In this document: one piece after another, positions 1 through 9,955 of the stretch | Position numbering within the stretch: the first letter of the stretch is position 1 | How the letters are laid out: each line of letters opens with the position of its first letter | Assembly (NCBI RefSeq): GCF_009831235.1 | Contig: NZ_WUUL01000012.1 | Coordinates: 62,001-126,000 of the forward strand | Length of the DNA stretch: 64,000 nucleotides | DNA from: Shimazuella alba | GTDB taxonomy: Bacteria; Bacillota; Bacilli; Thermoactinomycetales; Thermoactinomycetaceae | Direction: 5' to 3' | Translations under genes and position numbers: made by a program | Notes under the pieces: model-generated | What the model was told of the DNA's origin: nothing | Databases searched by the model: none | Seen by the model: the letters and a program-made list of their open reading frames with translations, nothing else

Positions 1-234
1 CATGTGTTTATGCATATTGGTCAATCTATATATTTGAGAAGATTTGTTCCAGGAGTTCTAACTGCCATTTTCTTCATTCTCCCTTACAGCCTATACCTAT
101 TTTACCGCCTGCTAGTCGAAAAGGTGGTAAGTTGGTCAGATATAGTTATAAGTATACCTTTTGGTTTTCTACTTGTTCCTATTGTGCTTTTCGGTCATTA
201 CCTAGCTGGAAAGCTTTTAAAAACAAATGATTAG
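1..234 (+). CDS. HXXEE-domain membrane protein, C-terminal end (partial)
   Basis: The reading frame is open at the left edge of the window, so only the last 77 or so residues are visible. The fragment begins with an H-x-G-Q-S-I segment, then R-R-F-V-P-G-V, then two hydrophobic stretches (about residues 17-35 and 48-72) that look like membrane helices. This layout resembles the C-terminal half of HXXEE-domain proteins, small Bacillota membrane proteins of unknown function. The HxxEE motif itself would lie upstream and cannot be checked. A terminator-like hairpin follows after about 130 bp. Confidence 0.55.
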   Translation, partial: HVFMHIGQSIYLRRFVPGVLTAIFFILPYSLYLFYRLLVEKVVSWSDIVISIPFGFLLVPIVLFGHYLAGKLLKTND

Positions 235-360
235 AAATTAATCTACTTTTTATTTGAGTCGTTTCCTTCTCTTCTTGACTCAACTTTATCGAATTAACTT
301 CAAAAATTATCTACGAAAAACGATTTATCCTTATATAGGACTTCAAAGCCACGGCATACA

Positions 361-403
361 AAAAATCTGAAATTCCAAAAATAGGGGGATTTCAGATTTT
401 TTA
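361..403 (+). terminator. Rho-independent terminator
   Basis: An AAAAAATCTGAAAT arm pairs with ATTTCAGATTTTTT about 15 nt further on. The arms are A-rich on one side and T-rich on the other, so it could stop transcription in either direction. It follows the HXXEE gene. Confidence 0.7.
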
Positions 404-432
404 TATCTAGCAGGTGATAATCTAGCTTCATT

Positions 433-879
433 ATGACGAATATCTTGTCAAGTTTCCTCAGTAAAATTATCTCTTATTTTTTTGATACTATTTCATATCT
501 GATTATTAGTATGTATAATGGATTCCTGCAAGGTGTTGTCAACCCGAAGGAATACCCTGTGCAGACGATCAAGCTCAGCTACTCGGACTGTGTGGAAGGC
601 GGCTACGAAGATAAGGAAGTTAAAGCCACGGAAGGGGATCGTAAGCTTTTTGTCCATGCATGGATGAGCGATCCTGCTTATACCCATGTCCGCCCTGGTG
701 AGGATGCACACGCCAATGTCTGCTATCATCCAACTGGCATTGATAGTGATGGTTCCGTCATTCAGGATTCACAGGATTTCCCATGTGCTGAAGGTCTCCA
801 GGTGGAACAGGTTGGTTACAAGCCTTGGACATGGACCAGCCCTTGTGGGTCGTTTCGGTTAGTCTTCGAAGTGAAGTAG
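433..879 (+). CDS. Orphan protein of GC-richer composition (possibly 5'-truncated)
   Basis: I do not recognise this 148-residue protein. The first 27 or so codons are AT-rich and encode a hydrophobic helix-like stretch. From about position 530 the DNA becomes clearly GC-richer than its surroundings and encodes a soluble, acidic, aromatic-rich segment with five cysteines, ending FRLVFEVK. The compositional break inside the frame suggests that a transferred gene lost its own start and was joined to local DNA. A start at the ATG at 511 is possible; no good ribosome site precedes either start. A perfect 12-bp hairpin follows the stop, so the 3' end of the original unit seems intact. Confidence 0.4.
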   Translation: MTNILSSFLSKIISYFFDTISYLIISMYNGFLQGVVNPKEYPVQTIKLSYSDCVEGGYEDKEVKATEGDRKLFVHAWMSDPAYTHVRPGEDAHANVCYHPTGIDSDGSVIQDSQDFPCAEGLQVEQVGYKPWTWTSPCGSFRLVFEVK

Positions 880-901
880 CCTACGACTAGGTTGGTCTCC
901 A

Positions 902-934
902 TGCGGGGTAACTCACTTGGAAAGTTACCCCGCA
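902..934 (+). terminator. GC-rich perfect hairpin after the orphan gene
   Basis: TGCGGGGTAACT pairs perfectly with AGTTACCCCGCA across a 9-nt loop. It begins 22 bp after the stop codon of the orphan gene and is as GC-rich as that gene, not as the flanks. No T-run follows directly, so termination is plausible but not certain. Confidence 0.55.
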
Positions 935-1323
935 CTGCGTTTCCCTAGATTTTTCATATATTGCTAACCAATAAAAATGGGTTCAACAAGTATCCCACTT
1001 TAAATTGGGAAGATTTTGATTGTTGGTACTGGATTCATTATTTTCCACCCACCTATCTTACTTACATGCCGGTAGCCCCATCCCTCTTAGCTACTATAGC
1101 TTCGCATGTGATACGGATTATCTGTCCCAACCAGCTCAAACATAGTTAAACAAATAGGGGGTGAACTGTTTTTATGATGGATCACATACCCCCAAATATC
1201 ACCTCGTTCTACCCGGCTACCGTGAAACTGCAACCATTTGTATAAGTTTTTTCTTAGCTGGACAACCTTATAATACGAAATACCATCCAAATAAATGGAT
1301 GGTTAATGCATACTTTTTTCAAA
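935..1323. other. No supported gene; decayed sequence
   Basis: This stretch holds only short frames. On the minus strand 1087-1290 can be read as 67 residues without a convincing start or family match. It may be the decayed continuation of the NIPSNAP-like pseudogene or of another gene downstream of it. Confidence 0.4.
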
Positions 1324-1671
1324 CTAATCACGACGTAAGCCCATCTGAACAGGTGGATCTGTTAGCAGACTCGAGTCCAAAATCTCATACCATTTCTCTT
1401 GTTCAGTCCTTCGGGTTTCCCATTCGGGATCTTGGCTTTTTTGTCGTACTTTTTTACGATATTCGCCCCACTCAGCTTCATTTTAGAAAGTCACAATATG
1501 TTCGACAGCGTGAACATCGATACCGATTGTTCTTACATACCACTCTGTTTTTAATACCATCTCAAGCCCATCATAAAACCAATGCTCTCTATCTTGCATC
1601 CATCTCCAAAATTCGCCAGAGTTTGCTCGTGCATAGGCAGTAGGTTGAAATTTATATACCAAATATAACAT
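1324..1671 (-). pseudogene. NIPSNAP-like small protein with in-frame stop
   Basis: From an ATG at 1671, preceded by AAGGGG at a 9-nt distance, the frame runs MLYLVYKFQPTAYARANSGE onwards. It meets a TAA at 1483-1485 after 62 residues and then continues in the same frame through an EAEWGEYRKKVRQKSQDPEW segment to a TAG at 1324. The whole would be 115 residues. Tryptophan-rich segments with W-x-E-Y-R fit dimeric alpha/beta-barrel (NIPSNAP-type) proteins, though this assignment is by eye. The single internal stop makes it a young pseudogene or a sequencing error. The FemAB-like gene lies immediately upstream in the same direction, so the two may have formed one unit. Confidence 0.5.
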
Positions 1672-1700
1672 ATTGATCATCCCCTTCCATAAAGCTTCCT

Positions 1701-2927
1701 TTAAGCCCAATTAGACCATGAAATATCAATTGCTTCAGGTCTAGTTAAAAATCTTTTTTTCCAATGTTCCACAACAGACTTGTTATATTTGCGGGCTAAG
1801 GATTCACTTACGAATCCCGATTTCCCATGTGGTGGAAAGATAACCATGGCTAATGGATAAAGGTGTGCACCTCTTCTTACTTTTGATTCCCACGCAGATA
1901 TGGAAAGATGTATATGTCGAAAACCATGTTGAGCTGCCCATTTCACAGCAGCATAGTGTGTCAGAACATAATAAGAATAAGGAGGTGCATCTATATCCGC
2001 TCCCCAATATCGACCATAGAGCCAATCGTGATGTCGATAAAATATTGCTAGTGCCATGATTTTTTCTCCTACACGAGATAGTGCTACGATAGCCTTTTTC
2101 GCAACTCCGCTTTGTAATTGAGCAGAAAAGGTACGATGCATCCATTCTAATCCACCACTAGAACCATACTTACTCCGGTTTGCAGCGATCAATCTAGCCG
2201 CCAATTGTATTACATCAAATTCTAATGGTTTCCACTCTACTTCTCCGCCAGAATGTTGAAAGTCTTTTATTTCTTTTTGCCATTTTTTCCTATCATTGCG
2301 TCGTGCAGCTTGTAGGAAACCCTGAAATCCATCCGCTGGTATATGCACTACAGGGTCTGCAGAGTGCAGGACGAAATTTGCTGATGGACAACATCGAGCA
2401 ATTTCGCATGCTTCCTCTAGAGAAAGATATGGCCATACAATTCCTGAAAATTGATGTTTATCAGCATAAACACGGACAGCATGGATCAATTCACGAATAA
2501 CATGCGATCGCTGCTCCCCCTTCGTACAGATAAGAGAGTTTGCAGTAACTCGGTGCCCTCCTAGCCATAAAAACTGTTTGTCCCATGATCCAGGCAAATC
2601 ACCAATCAATTCTGAAAGCGTGAACAATGGATCTCCAGATAAATCGCCTCTCCATGATGGTATCCCTCCTAAAACTTTATCATCGATTTGTGCTAAAAAG
2701 GTCGGATTAGTCCCATGTGCAAGTTCTAAAGAATGAATCCACTCATAACTAGAGTAAAAAGCATTGGGACCTACAAGCGAATTCCAACTCTTGGGAGAAT
2801 GAATAAGAGATATAGGGGTAAAATTGATCGATATAGGACTTATATCTTTACATTTACCATGATAATGTATATCGATCCCCCCTATAGTTACCATTTTTGA
2901 AAAGGAAATATCAATTTCAAATCCCAT
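1701..2927 (-). CDS. FemAB/GNAT-fold acyltransferase (peptidogalycan-type)
   Basis: This 408-residue protein has the double-GNAT layout of FemAB-related transferases. An N-terminal half contains Y-E-W-I-H-S-L-E, and a C-terminal half carries R-R-N-D-R-K-K-W-Q-K-E followed by the substrate-facing W-L-Y-G-R-Y-W-G and H-L-S-I-S-A-W-E-S-K segments typical of the PF04339 group. FemAB relatives add amino acids from aminoacyl-tRNA to peptidoglycan or acylate natural products; the substrate here is unknown. No signal peptide or membrane helix is visible, so it should be cytoplasmic. It begins with an ATG in an AT-rich region and ends just upstream of the broken NIPSNAP-like gene. Certain as to fold, uncertain as to reaction. 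Confidence 0.7.
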   Translation of the reverse strand: MGFEIDISFSKMVTIGGIDIHYHGKCKDISPISINFTPISLIHSPKSWNSLVGPNAFYSSYEWIHSLELAHGTNPTFLAQIDDKVLGGIPSWRGDLSGDPLFTLSELIGDLPGSWDKQFLWLGGHRVTANSLICTKGEQRSHVIRELIHAVRVYADKHQFSGIVWPYLSLEEACEIARCCPSANFVLHSADPVVHIPADGFQGFLQAARRNDRKKWQKEIKDFQHSGGEVEWKPLEFDVIQLAARLIAANRSKYGSSGGLEWMHRTFSAQLQSGVAKKAIVALSRVGEKIMALAIFYRHHDWLYGRYWGADIDAPPYSYYVLTHYAAVKWAAQHGFRHIHLSISAWESKVRRGAHLYPLAMVIFPPHGKSGFVSESLARKYNKSVVEHWKKRFLTRPEAIDISWSNWA

Positions 2928-3210
2928 TTACATTAAACAAAGTATTAATTTTATTCTCTAAATATAGAATTAAATATAACAAATGTAAAGATTGGGCTTC
3001 CTATTTGCAAAAATTAACACTTTTCTCAAGTGAACTAACCTTATACTTATTTAATAATTATGAAATATAGTTACAAGAACAAAAAAAGAAAGCCAAAGCT
3101 ACTTGGATTTCAAGCACTTAAGACTTTCATTTAGTTAGTTCTATTGAAATTCTCTTCCTATATCATGTTTTTCAACAGTCGCTATCAAATCCGATTATTG
3201 CTTCTATTAC

Positions 3211-4890
3211 TTAAACCCCGCGCAAAGGACGATACTCAGGCTGCCACATTGCTTGTTTAACTGCTTGTTCGATATCGCTCGGATGTTTACGAGCCACTCC
3301 ATCTATTATAGCAGCTTGTACCACACTAGTAGCAACAGATACTGATACTTCACGCAGTTGCTCCACTGGAGGTAATAAAGATGAACCAGGCTCTGATATT
3401 TCTACCATTCCTGCTACTGCTTCTGCTGCGGCTTCCAGCATTTTATCTGTGACACGTTCTGCTCGAGACACAATCGTCCCTAATCCAATACCAGGAAAGA
3501 CAAATGCATTATTAGCCTGACCGATCTCATACGTAACCCCATTATGTGTAACAGGTTCAAACGGACTACCAGTTGCAATAAGTGCTCTGCCATCCGTCCA
3601 GGTCAATAGATCGGCTGGAATTGCTTCTGAAGAAGTTGTTGGATTAGACATCGGCAAGATGATAGGTCGATCTACATGAGCAGCCATCTGGCGAATGATC
3701 TCTTCTGTAAATGCACCACCGACTGTTGACGTTCCAATCAAAATGGTTGGCTGTACTTGACGAATTACTTCATCAAAAGAAATGTTACCATCAGATCCAT
3801 TGTGATCCCATTCTTTGATCTCATGAATAGTTCGAGCATAAGGACGTTGAAAATCAGCAAGGTTTTCCATATTTTCTATTAGAAGACCAAACTTATCAAC
3901 ACACCAGAACTTGCGATTCGCATCTTCTTTGGATAGACCATTATGAACCATTGCATCTCGGATTTGCTCCACGATGCCGATCCCAGCTGAACCAGCGCCA
4001 AAAACCACAATCCGATGCTGATCCAAAGGAATTCCAGAAGCTCGAACCGCAGATAATACCACAGCTAAGGAAACAGCACCTGTTCCTTGAATATCATCAT
4101 TGAACGTGCAAATTTTGTTTTGGTATCTCTCTAAAATCGGTCGAGCATTAGGCTGAGCGAAATCTTCCCAGTGTAGCATTGCATTGGGAAACATACGATT
4201 AGCAGTAGTTACATAGGCATCGATAAAAGCATCATAACGTTCTCCACGTACTCTCGGGTGTCTTCTACCGATATACAAAGGATTGTCCAGTAAACTTTCT
4301 CGATTGGTTCCAACATCTAAAATAACAGGGAGAACACGACTAGGATCAATTCCACCAGCTGCGATATATACCGTAAGTTTACCGATGGCAATGTCAATAC
4401 CACCAATTCCCCAGTCTCCAATTCCCAAGATTCTCTCTCCATCTGTAGCGACGATCAAATCTATTTCGTCTGAATCGACTCTCAGATTGCGAAACGCTTC
4501 CTCAATCCCATCTGGATCATCGATCGAAAGATATACCCCGTGAGGTCCACGATACACTTGACTATAGCGCTGGATTGCTAGACCGATCGTTGGTGTATAC
4601 ACAATCGGAAGCATTTCGCTTATATGCTCGGAAACCAACCGATAGAACAAAATCTCATTACGTGCTCGTAATAGGCTTAAGTATACATATTTACTAAGAT
4701 CATCAGGTTGGTCTTTAAACTGTTTATAAGAACGTGTTACTTGTTCTTCAATAGTCAGCACGGCTGGTGGTAACAATCCATTTAACCCAAGTGACTGCCG
4801 TTCCTCAATCGAAAAAGCGACCCCTTTATTTAACTTTGGAGACTTTAAAATACTACGACCTCGTAGTGTTGTTTCTAGGTGTTCATACAT
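3211..4890 (-). CDS. NAD-dependent malic enzyme
   Basis: It catalyses oxidative decarboxylation of L-malate to pyruvate and CO2 with reduction of NAD(P), linking C4 acids to pyruvate in the cytoplasm. At 559 residues it is of the long (about 560-580) malic enzyme class. Visible motifs are YTPT at 98-101 in the malic N-terminal domain, the family signature [11 protein letters not shown] at 263-273 with metal-binding acidic residues, and a Rossmann GAGSAG at 298-303. The gene stands alone, with about 280 and 400 bp of flanking non-coding DNA. NAD preference is inferred from family length, not from specific residues. Bacillus relatives have several paralogues (MaeA, MalS, YtsJ), so no symbol is given. 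Confidence 0.92.
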   Translation of the reverse strand: MYEHLETTLRGRSILKSPKLNKGVAFSIEERQSLGLNGLLPPAVLTIEEQVTRSYKQFKDQPDDLSKYVYLSLLRARNEILFYRLVSEHISEMLPIVYTPTIGLAIQRYSQVYRGPHGVYLSIDDPDGIEEAFRNLRVDSDEIDLIVATDGERILGIGDWGIGGIDIAIGKLTVYIAAGGIDPSRVLPVILDVGTNRESLLDNPLYIGRRHPRVRGERYDAFIDAYVTTANRMFPNAMLHWEDFAQPNARPILERYQNKICTFNDDIQGTGAVSLAVVLSAVRASGIPLDQHRIVVFGAGSAGIGIVEQIRDAMVHNGLSKEDANRKFWCVDKFGLLIENMENLADFQRPYARTIHEIKEWDHNGSDGNISFDEVIRQVQPTILIGTSTVGGAFTEEIIRQMAAHVDRPIILPMSNPTTSSEAIPADLLTWTDGRALIATGSPFEPVTHNGVTYEIGQANNAFVFPGIGLGTIVSRAERVTDKMLEAAAEAVAGMVEISEPGSSLLPPVEQLREVSVSVATSVVQAAIIDGVARKHPSDIEQAVKQAMWQPEYRPLRGV

Positions 4891-5288
4891 AAGAGTTCCC
4901 CCAAATTTTTGCGTATTTATTATTTTTCCTGATCATAATTGAAATCATCAAATGACTGGAGAAACCTTACATGATTTTTTATTCCGTTACAAGGTGAGCA
5001 AAATGAAAGTATCTACCTAGAGCTGTCACAAGCACTTGTATACTTTCAACACCTACTATTTATACAAAATGAAGAAAATTGTTATGTGTTCATTTCCTTA
5101 TTTTACTTAATTGGTAATTGCTTAACATCATATAAAATATTTTACTTTATTTATTCACTTTCATGATTTTCTTTATACAAGAGAATACCCCATAAAGTCT
5201 ATTTCTTTTTTGCAGGAAAATAAATATTCAAATAATTAGAATGCATATACTATCTATAGTATTCTTAATTAGGAGGTGTTTATTTGCA
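4891..5288. other. Intergenic region with an inverted repeat
   Basis: AT-rich spacer between the divergent malic enzyme and DUF559 genes, so it should hold both promoters. TGAAAGTAT at 5004-5012 is repeated inverted as ATACTTTCA at 5040-5048. The 27-bp spacing makes it either a stem-loop or a pair of regulator half-sites. No small gene is visible. Confidence 0.4.
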
Positions 5289-5801
5289 TTGAAAAACAAT
5301 AGAAATAATTACAAAAGACAACGAATCATCAGAAGAAAATATATTGAGTTTAAAAAAGCGTTTAAAAGAAAAGCAAGAGTCCCTCTCTATCCATTCTTAG
5401 CCATTCAATTTATTTTGGAACAAATGAAATTAGGTTACAAGCCAAGTTTAGATCGTATTGTTTTCCAAACAGACAGCCCACTTGAACGAATGCTGTACTA
5501 TGCGATCCGCTGCGATTACAAAGGGAAAATAGTACCACAATATCCACTAGGACCATATTGGGTTGACTTAGCCATTCCTTCAAGAAAACTTGCTTTGGAA
5601 TGTGATGGTCAAGCCTATCATTCTAGTTCAAAAATGAAAGAACACGATCGAAAACGAGATGCTTATATGAAACGTATGGGCTGGAAAGTAATGCGTTTTA
5701 CTTATCAAGATTTATTGCAAGATCAGTTACCAATTTCGATACAAAAAATCTATACTTATATGAATCCAAAGTCCATATCGAAGAACAAGAAAGCGAATTA
5801 G
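5289..5801 (+). CDS. DUF559 endonuclease-fold protein
   Basis: The C-terminal 100 residues match the DUF559 family of PD-(D/E)XK, VSR-like nuclease folds: a PLERMLYYAIRCD segment, then Y-W-V-D-L-A-I-P, L-A-L-E-C-D-G-Q-A-Y-H, D-R-K-R-D-A-Y and W-K-V-M-R-F-T. The D and E-C-D-G positions correspond to the presumed catalytic acidic residues. The N-terminal 70 residues are basic. I chose the TTG at 5289 because AGGAGG lies at 5271-5276, the normal distance upstream. An upstream ATG at 5241 would run through that ribosome site. The role is unknown; relatives occur as stand-alone genes or next to mobile elements. Confidence 0.75.
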   Translation: MKNNRNNYKRQRIIRRKYIEFKKAFKRKARVPLYPFLAIQFILEQMKLGYKPSLDRIVFQTDSPLERMLYYAIRCDYKGKIVPQYPLGPYWVDLAIPSRKLALECDGQAYHSSSKMKEHDRKRDAYMKRMGWKVMRFTYQDLLQDQLPISIQKIYTYMNPKSISKNKKAN

Positions 5802-5836
5802 GATCATTGATAAGATATAAAAAATGCAGAAAACAA

Positions 5837-5864
5837 AAGTTCCGATCTTTTATGGTCGGAACTT
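5837..5864 (-). terminator. Terminator between convergent genes
   Basis: AAGTTCCGA and TCGGAACTT form a 9-bp stem. The minus-strand side is followed by a T-rich run (TTTTGTTTTC), so it best serves as an insulator against, or a weak terminator between, the DUF559 gene and the convergent DUF2935 gene. Confidence 0.7.
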
Positions 5865-5874
5865 CTTAATAAAT

Positions 5875-6633
5875 CTATACTGTTTCCTCTGCCGCCTTCG
5901 CTTGTGCTAACTTATCTAAATAATATCTTTCTTCTCGATACATATGATCAGCCATTAATGGTGCAATCGTCCCAAGAAGCGTCTTGTTTGTAGTCATTTC
6001 CTCTACTTCTTTCAAGAAATTTTGAAAAATTTTCATCTGCAGCTCAACATCCTGGTTAAAACGACTTAAAGCGGGAAAATGCATACAATTGGTGCGCAAA
6101 TACCCAGCTAGTTCAATCGCTTTTAAATAAAATGCTTCAAATTGCTTAGTAAAATAAGCAGTTTTGGCTAACCATTCTTTCTCTACACCATCTGTATTTT
6201 GGTTTAATGCAGTAGCATGACCAGCGGCATCTGGTAACCATAGCAGATGATGGTGCAGAGAATGGAGATGCTTTGGCACCTTATTTCGTTGGAAACAATC
6301 AAGAATTCTCAAATACTCATCGAGTTCATTTACCATGTGATTGACGAATGTGGGAGTAAGATGAAAAGAGATTTGCTCTGTCAACAATCTTTTTAATAAG
6401 TGAAGTTTAAATTTCCTCAACTTACAAACAGCTTGATAAACTGCTGAAAGGTCATGCGAGTGGTGCTGGTACAAATTATCAAATGAAGCGTAAAGTTCTT
6501 GGGCTTTATAGATCTCTTTTTCTTCTGTGGGAGCAAGAGCTTCCAAGATAAACTGACAATGATCTCGAAGCACATGAAGCCAAAAATGTTGCTCATAATC
6601 AAGAATTTCTTTCAAATTATCCACTGCATTCAC
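5875..6633 (-). CDS. DUF2935 helical-bundle protein
   Basis: This 252-residue protein shows two related helical halves. One has E-Q-H-F-W-L-H-V-L-R-D-H near residues 14-25, and the second ends E-R-Y-Y-L-D-K-L near 236-243. This matches DUF2935 proteins of Bacilli and Clostridia, which are four-helix bundles with conserved His and Glu that look able to hold a di-metal centre. The function is not established. No signal peptide or membrane segment. It is a single gene with a terminator-like hairpin downstream. The family call is secure; metal binding is inference. Confidence 0.8.
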   Translation of the reverse strand: MNAVDNLKEILDYEQHFWLHVLRDHCQFILEALAPTEEKEIYKAQELYASFDNLYQHHSHDLSAVYQAVCKLRKFKLHLLKRLLTEQISFHLTPTFVNHMVNELDEYLRILDCFQRNKVPKHLHSLHHHLLWLPDAAGHATALNQNTDGVEKEWLAKTAYFTKQFEAFYLKAIELAGYLRTNCMHFPALSRFNQDVELQMKIFQNFLKEVEEMTTNKTLLGTIAPLMADHMYREERYYLDKLAQAKAAEETV

Positions 6634-6703
6634 CTCTTTTTATCACTCTTTTTTAGATATATGACAAAAAAATGGAGTTATTATTTTATGAATCATATTT
6701 AAA

Positions 6704-6991
6704 CTACTTTCTGGTGCATGATCTTTTGATGTATGTCATAAAAACCATTATGATTGAAGAAAAAGATGGACGCTCAGCGTAAACTTGAGTTTCTTGTTTC
6801 ATTTTTTCATGGTCCATTAGGGTCACTGTATCTGTGAAAACCAATAAGATTGGCGTTGCGCAAGACCGCGTCATTGTCAGGACATAGGTACAGGGTAGGT
6901 AACGGATATAAAATAAATCCTCTGCTTTGTAATGTAACAAAGTTGGAGGATTCATCAAAGAAATCATGGCAAAAAAGATGTCGTATGACAT
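6704..6991 (-). CDS. Doubtful small hypothetical protein
   Basis: A 95-residue frame starts at an ATG preceded by AGAAAG. I recognise no family. It contains several hydrophobic stretches, and its Met and Cys content is unusual for a soluble protein. It lies in a 470-bp gap between the DUF2935 gene and the efflux pump and may equally be decayed coding DNA. Low trust. Confidence 0.2.
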   Translation of the reverse strand: MSYDIFFAMISLMNPPTLLHYKAEDLFYIRYLPCTYVLTMTRSCATPILLVFTDTVTLMDHEKMKQETQVYAERPSFSSIIMVFMTYIKRSCTRK

Positions 6992-7101
6992 TTTATTACT
7001 TTCTATATAGAATAACTGTTTAATTGATAGTGCGGTATCATGTCACTTGTTTCTTCTCATTCATTGGTATATTTTCATTTAAGGTTTGGAGAAGGGATTA
7101 T

Positions 7102-8454
7102 TCATCCCTTTATCTGACTCCTTTTATTCTTCAGTACTTCTGGCTGGACAGGATCTTTTACAAAAAAAGCAGTGAAGAGGGCAATCGCACTTCCGATCAA
7201 TCCATATAGAAATAGATGATGAATACCTGCCATAAAATCATCTGACTGATTTAGAAATATACCCATAATAGTAACACCAATGGCAGTTCCAATATTACGA
7301 ATAAACAAGGTAAATGAAGTAGAAACTCCCTTTTCATTTTCTAAAACAAGTTGTTGCGCTCCAATAACACCTGTTGTAGAAAGTAAACCAAAAGCTGAAC
7401 CTTGAATCAACATGACAAAAAACACATACCAAAATCCATGTTCCATCTCTAGCAAAAAAAGGAAAATACCTGAACAAAGCAACACAGCATTTCCAATTAT
7501 AAATAGCGGACGATAGCCGTATTTTGCTATCCATTTCCCTGCTGCAACAGATGAAAACATCCAACCGATTGCTGTGCCAAGTAATGCTAATCCACTTATG
7601 AAAATAGAAAGGTGCGTTATCTTTTGCAAAAACAATGGGATATAGCTCGCTGTCCCAAATAAAGAAACCCATCCCAAAAATCCATTTACGTTCATCCAGC
7701 GGAGTTGTTTATCTTGAAACAAATAAAGAGGAATAATCGGTGATTCTTGTTTTCTCTCCACCAAGATAAAAACAATGAGAAAGAAAACGCCAATGACACC
7801 ATAAAGTATTTGATAAGTTTTAACTACTGTTGTTAAAAGTAGTAAACTCACACTAACTATAAATAAAATCGTCCCTATGTAATCAATCGAAGTTTTTTTA
7901 GGAGTATACACTTCTTTATAAGGTAGTAACGTAACCAACGCAAGGATTGCAATAGGTATATTGACATAAAATATCCATCTCCAAGTCAAATACTCAACAA
8001 ATAAAGCTCCCAACATCGGCGCAAGTACAGCTGATAATCCCCACATAGCTGTCCCCAGTGCTTGGATTTTTCCACGTTTCTCAATGGAAAATAGATCTCC
8101 TGCAATAATAGCGGGAAAGGGAAGCATAAAACCAGCTCCAATCCCCTGAATACCCCGAAATATAACTAGTTGCACCATATTCTCTGATATTCCACATAGC
8201 AGAGAACCAACTAAAAACAAAACAATCCCAAAAGAAAATACTCGTTTTCTACCATATATATCAGATAAGCGACCTGCTATAGGAGAGAAAACAGTTGTGG
8301 TAATCATATAAGAGGCAAATATCCATGCAAACAAGTCAAATTGACCAAGGTTTTCTGCGATAACAGGGGCGGTTGTATTCATGATAGTAGTATCCAAAGA
8401 GGCGACCAAAAGAGAGAGAATGATACTAATCAAAACAGATATTTTCCTATTCAT
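7102..8454 (-). CDS. MFS drug efflux transporter, DHA2 family
   Basis: A 450-residue polytopic membrane protein of the major facilitator superfamily. Helix 1 carries L-L-V-A-S-L-D-T-T-I-M-N-T-T-A-P, the DHA2 motif D1. The 2-3 loop has G-R-L-S-D-I-Y-G-R-K-R, and helix 5 has the antiporter motif C-like G-L-S-A-V-L-A-P-M-L-G. These mark proton-coupled multidrug exporters with 12 to 14 helices. The length is slightly short of the 14-helix type. No adjacent regulator is visible, so the substrate and inducer are unknown. The upstream sequence includes a good GGAGGT-like site near the ATG. Confidence 0.88.
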   Translation of the reverse strand: MNRKISVLISIILSLLVASLDTTIMNTTAPVIAENLGQFDLFAWIFASYMITTTVFSPIAGRLSDIYGRKRVFSFGIVLFLVGSLLCGISENMVQLVIFRGIQGIGAGFMLPFPAIIAGDLFSIEKRGKIQALGTAMWGLSAVLAPMLGALFVEYLTWRWIFYVNIPIAILALVTLLPYKEVYTPKKTSIDYIGTILFIVSVSLLLLTTVVKTYQILYGVIGVFFLIVFILVERKQESPIIPLYLFQDKQLRWMNVNGFLGWVSLFGTASYIPLFLQKITHLSIFISGLALLGTAIGWMFSSVAAGKWIAKYGYRPLFIIGNAVLLCSGIFLFLLEMEHGFWYVFFVMLIQGSAFGLLSTTGVIGAQQLVLENEKGVSTSFTLFIRNIGTAIGVTIMGIFLNQSDDFMAGIHHLFLYGLIGSAIALFTAFFVKDPVQPEVLKNKRSQIKG

Positions 8455-8560
8455 TATGACCTCCTACTCCATTTCATACTTTTGGTTATTAGGTACACAA
8501 TAATGTATCATTTATTACAATATAGTAGAAGTAAAGGAAAGTACATATATAGTTGGAAAA

Positions 8561-8595
8561 ATTAAAACTAGGCCTACTATAGACCTAGTTTTAAT
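8561..8595. terminator. Bidirectional terminator
   Basis: ATTAAAACTAGG pairs perfectly with CCTAGTTTTAAT across an 11-nt loop. It touches the stop codon of the decayed SulP gene. Confidence 0.75.
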
Positions 8596-9955
8596 TAAAG
8601 AGAAGAAGAATAACCAATCCGATTCATCAATGCTTTACTTTCTTCATTCAATCCTCGAATCATCACTTCTTTTTCTAATTGTTTGTATTTGCTTTGAACC
8701 TTGGCAATTGCTGTGACAGCTGATTGATCCCATATATATGGGAATGGGTAAAGTCGATTACAATTTCTTTTGGATCATCATGGTAGGTAAAGAGATCTGT
8801 AAAATGACTCATTGTTCCAAAAAAGAGTTGTCCAGATATGTGATAAACTTTGTTTCATCTTCCAGTTTAAATAGATACATCCAATCTTGTGATTTTCCAT
8901 CCAAATAGAACAGCACTTAAAACCACTCCAGTGGTAACCCCTTTTGCTAAGTCATGCGTTGCAACTACAATCGCTACCGTTACCAGCATCACTAACGCAT
9001 CGCTGCTTGGAATACGATGCAAACTTCGCAATGATTGCCAATCAAATGTACCAATCGAAACCATAATCATTACTCCAACCAAAGCAGCCATTGGAATTTG
9101 TTTCACAATATCCCCTAGTACCATGATCAAAAACAATAGAAAAACCCGGCAACTATTGTGAATATACGACCTCGACCATCAGATTTTAAATGGATGACAG
9201 ATTGCCCAATCATCGCACATCCAGCCATACCACCAAAAAATCCGGTTACGATATTGGCGATTCCCTGACCTTCTATTTCTTGACTTTTCTCGCTTTTTGG
9301 TGAACATTTCCCATGTCAACGGAATATGTGAAATGTGAAAGAGGGGTAAAGCTTGCTTGATTTCTCCCATGTCCTCTACCGTACGAAGATCCAGATGAAA
9401 AGCAATCGCTATTATACTCATTACAATAATCGCTACTAAAGAAGACGGAACTATTTTTGTAAAATGTGGCAAAATATAAATAATTGCTAAAGTACCAACG
9501 ACCATTGCATACATCATCCATGATTGTCCCGTAAAATGAGTTGAGCCATAAAAATCAAAATAGCTAAGGCATTCACAAAACAAATTACAACCGATTGCGG
9601 AATAAAACTCATAAAACGCCCAATTTTAAAGATCCCAAATATGAATTGGATGATACCCGTTAAAACAGTAGCCGCAAATAAATATTCTAGGTCATGATCT
9701 TTTACAACGTGACCATCAATAAAGCCATAGCTCCTGTAGCAGCGGAAATCATCCCTGATCTTCCACAACAAATGCAATGACAACCGCCATACAAAAAGAA
9801 GCATATAATCCAACCATTGGATCAACACCCGCAATAATCGAAAACGCAATCGTTTCTGGAATGAGAGCCAATGCAACGGTCATTCCAGCTAATACGTCTG
9901 CTCGAATATTTCCAAACCATTGTTGCATATACAATTGTTCAAACTGTACTTTCAC
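8595..9955 (-). pseudogene. SulP-family anion permease with STAS domain, multiply frameshifted
   Basis: The order of a SulP permease is intact but spread over at least four frames. 9955-9749 has the N-terminus with [15 protein letters not shown]. 9876-9514 has [15 protein letters not shown]. 9583-9179 and 9136-8867 cover later helices. 8595-8800 can be read as a STAS domain (E-I-V-I-D-F-T-H-S-H-I-W-D-Q-S-A-V) ending I-G-Y-S-S-S-L. SulP proteins carry sulfate, bicarbonate or other anions. With this many shifts no functional product is expected. The ribosome site before 9955 is still recognisable (AGAGGTAG). Confidence 0.85.

Noticed and set aside
961-1149. Plus-strand 62-residue frame
   Set aside because: TTG start without ribosome site, no family, in decayed DNA antisense to another short frame.
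1161-1643. Plus-strand 160-residue frame
   Set aside because: Antisense to the NIPSNAP-like pseudogene, whose residues form convincing motifs; this frame does not.
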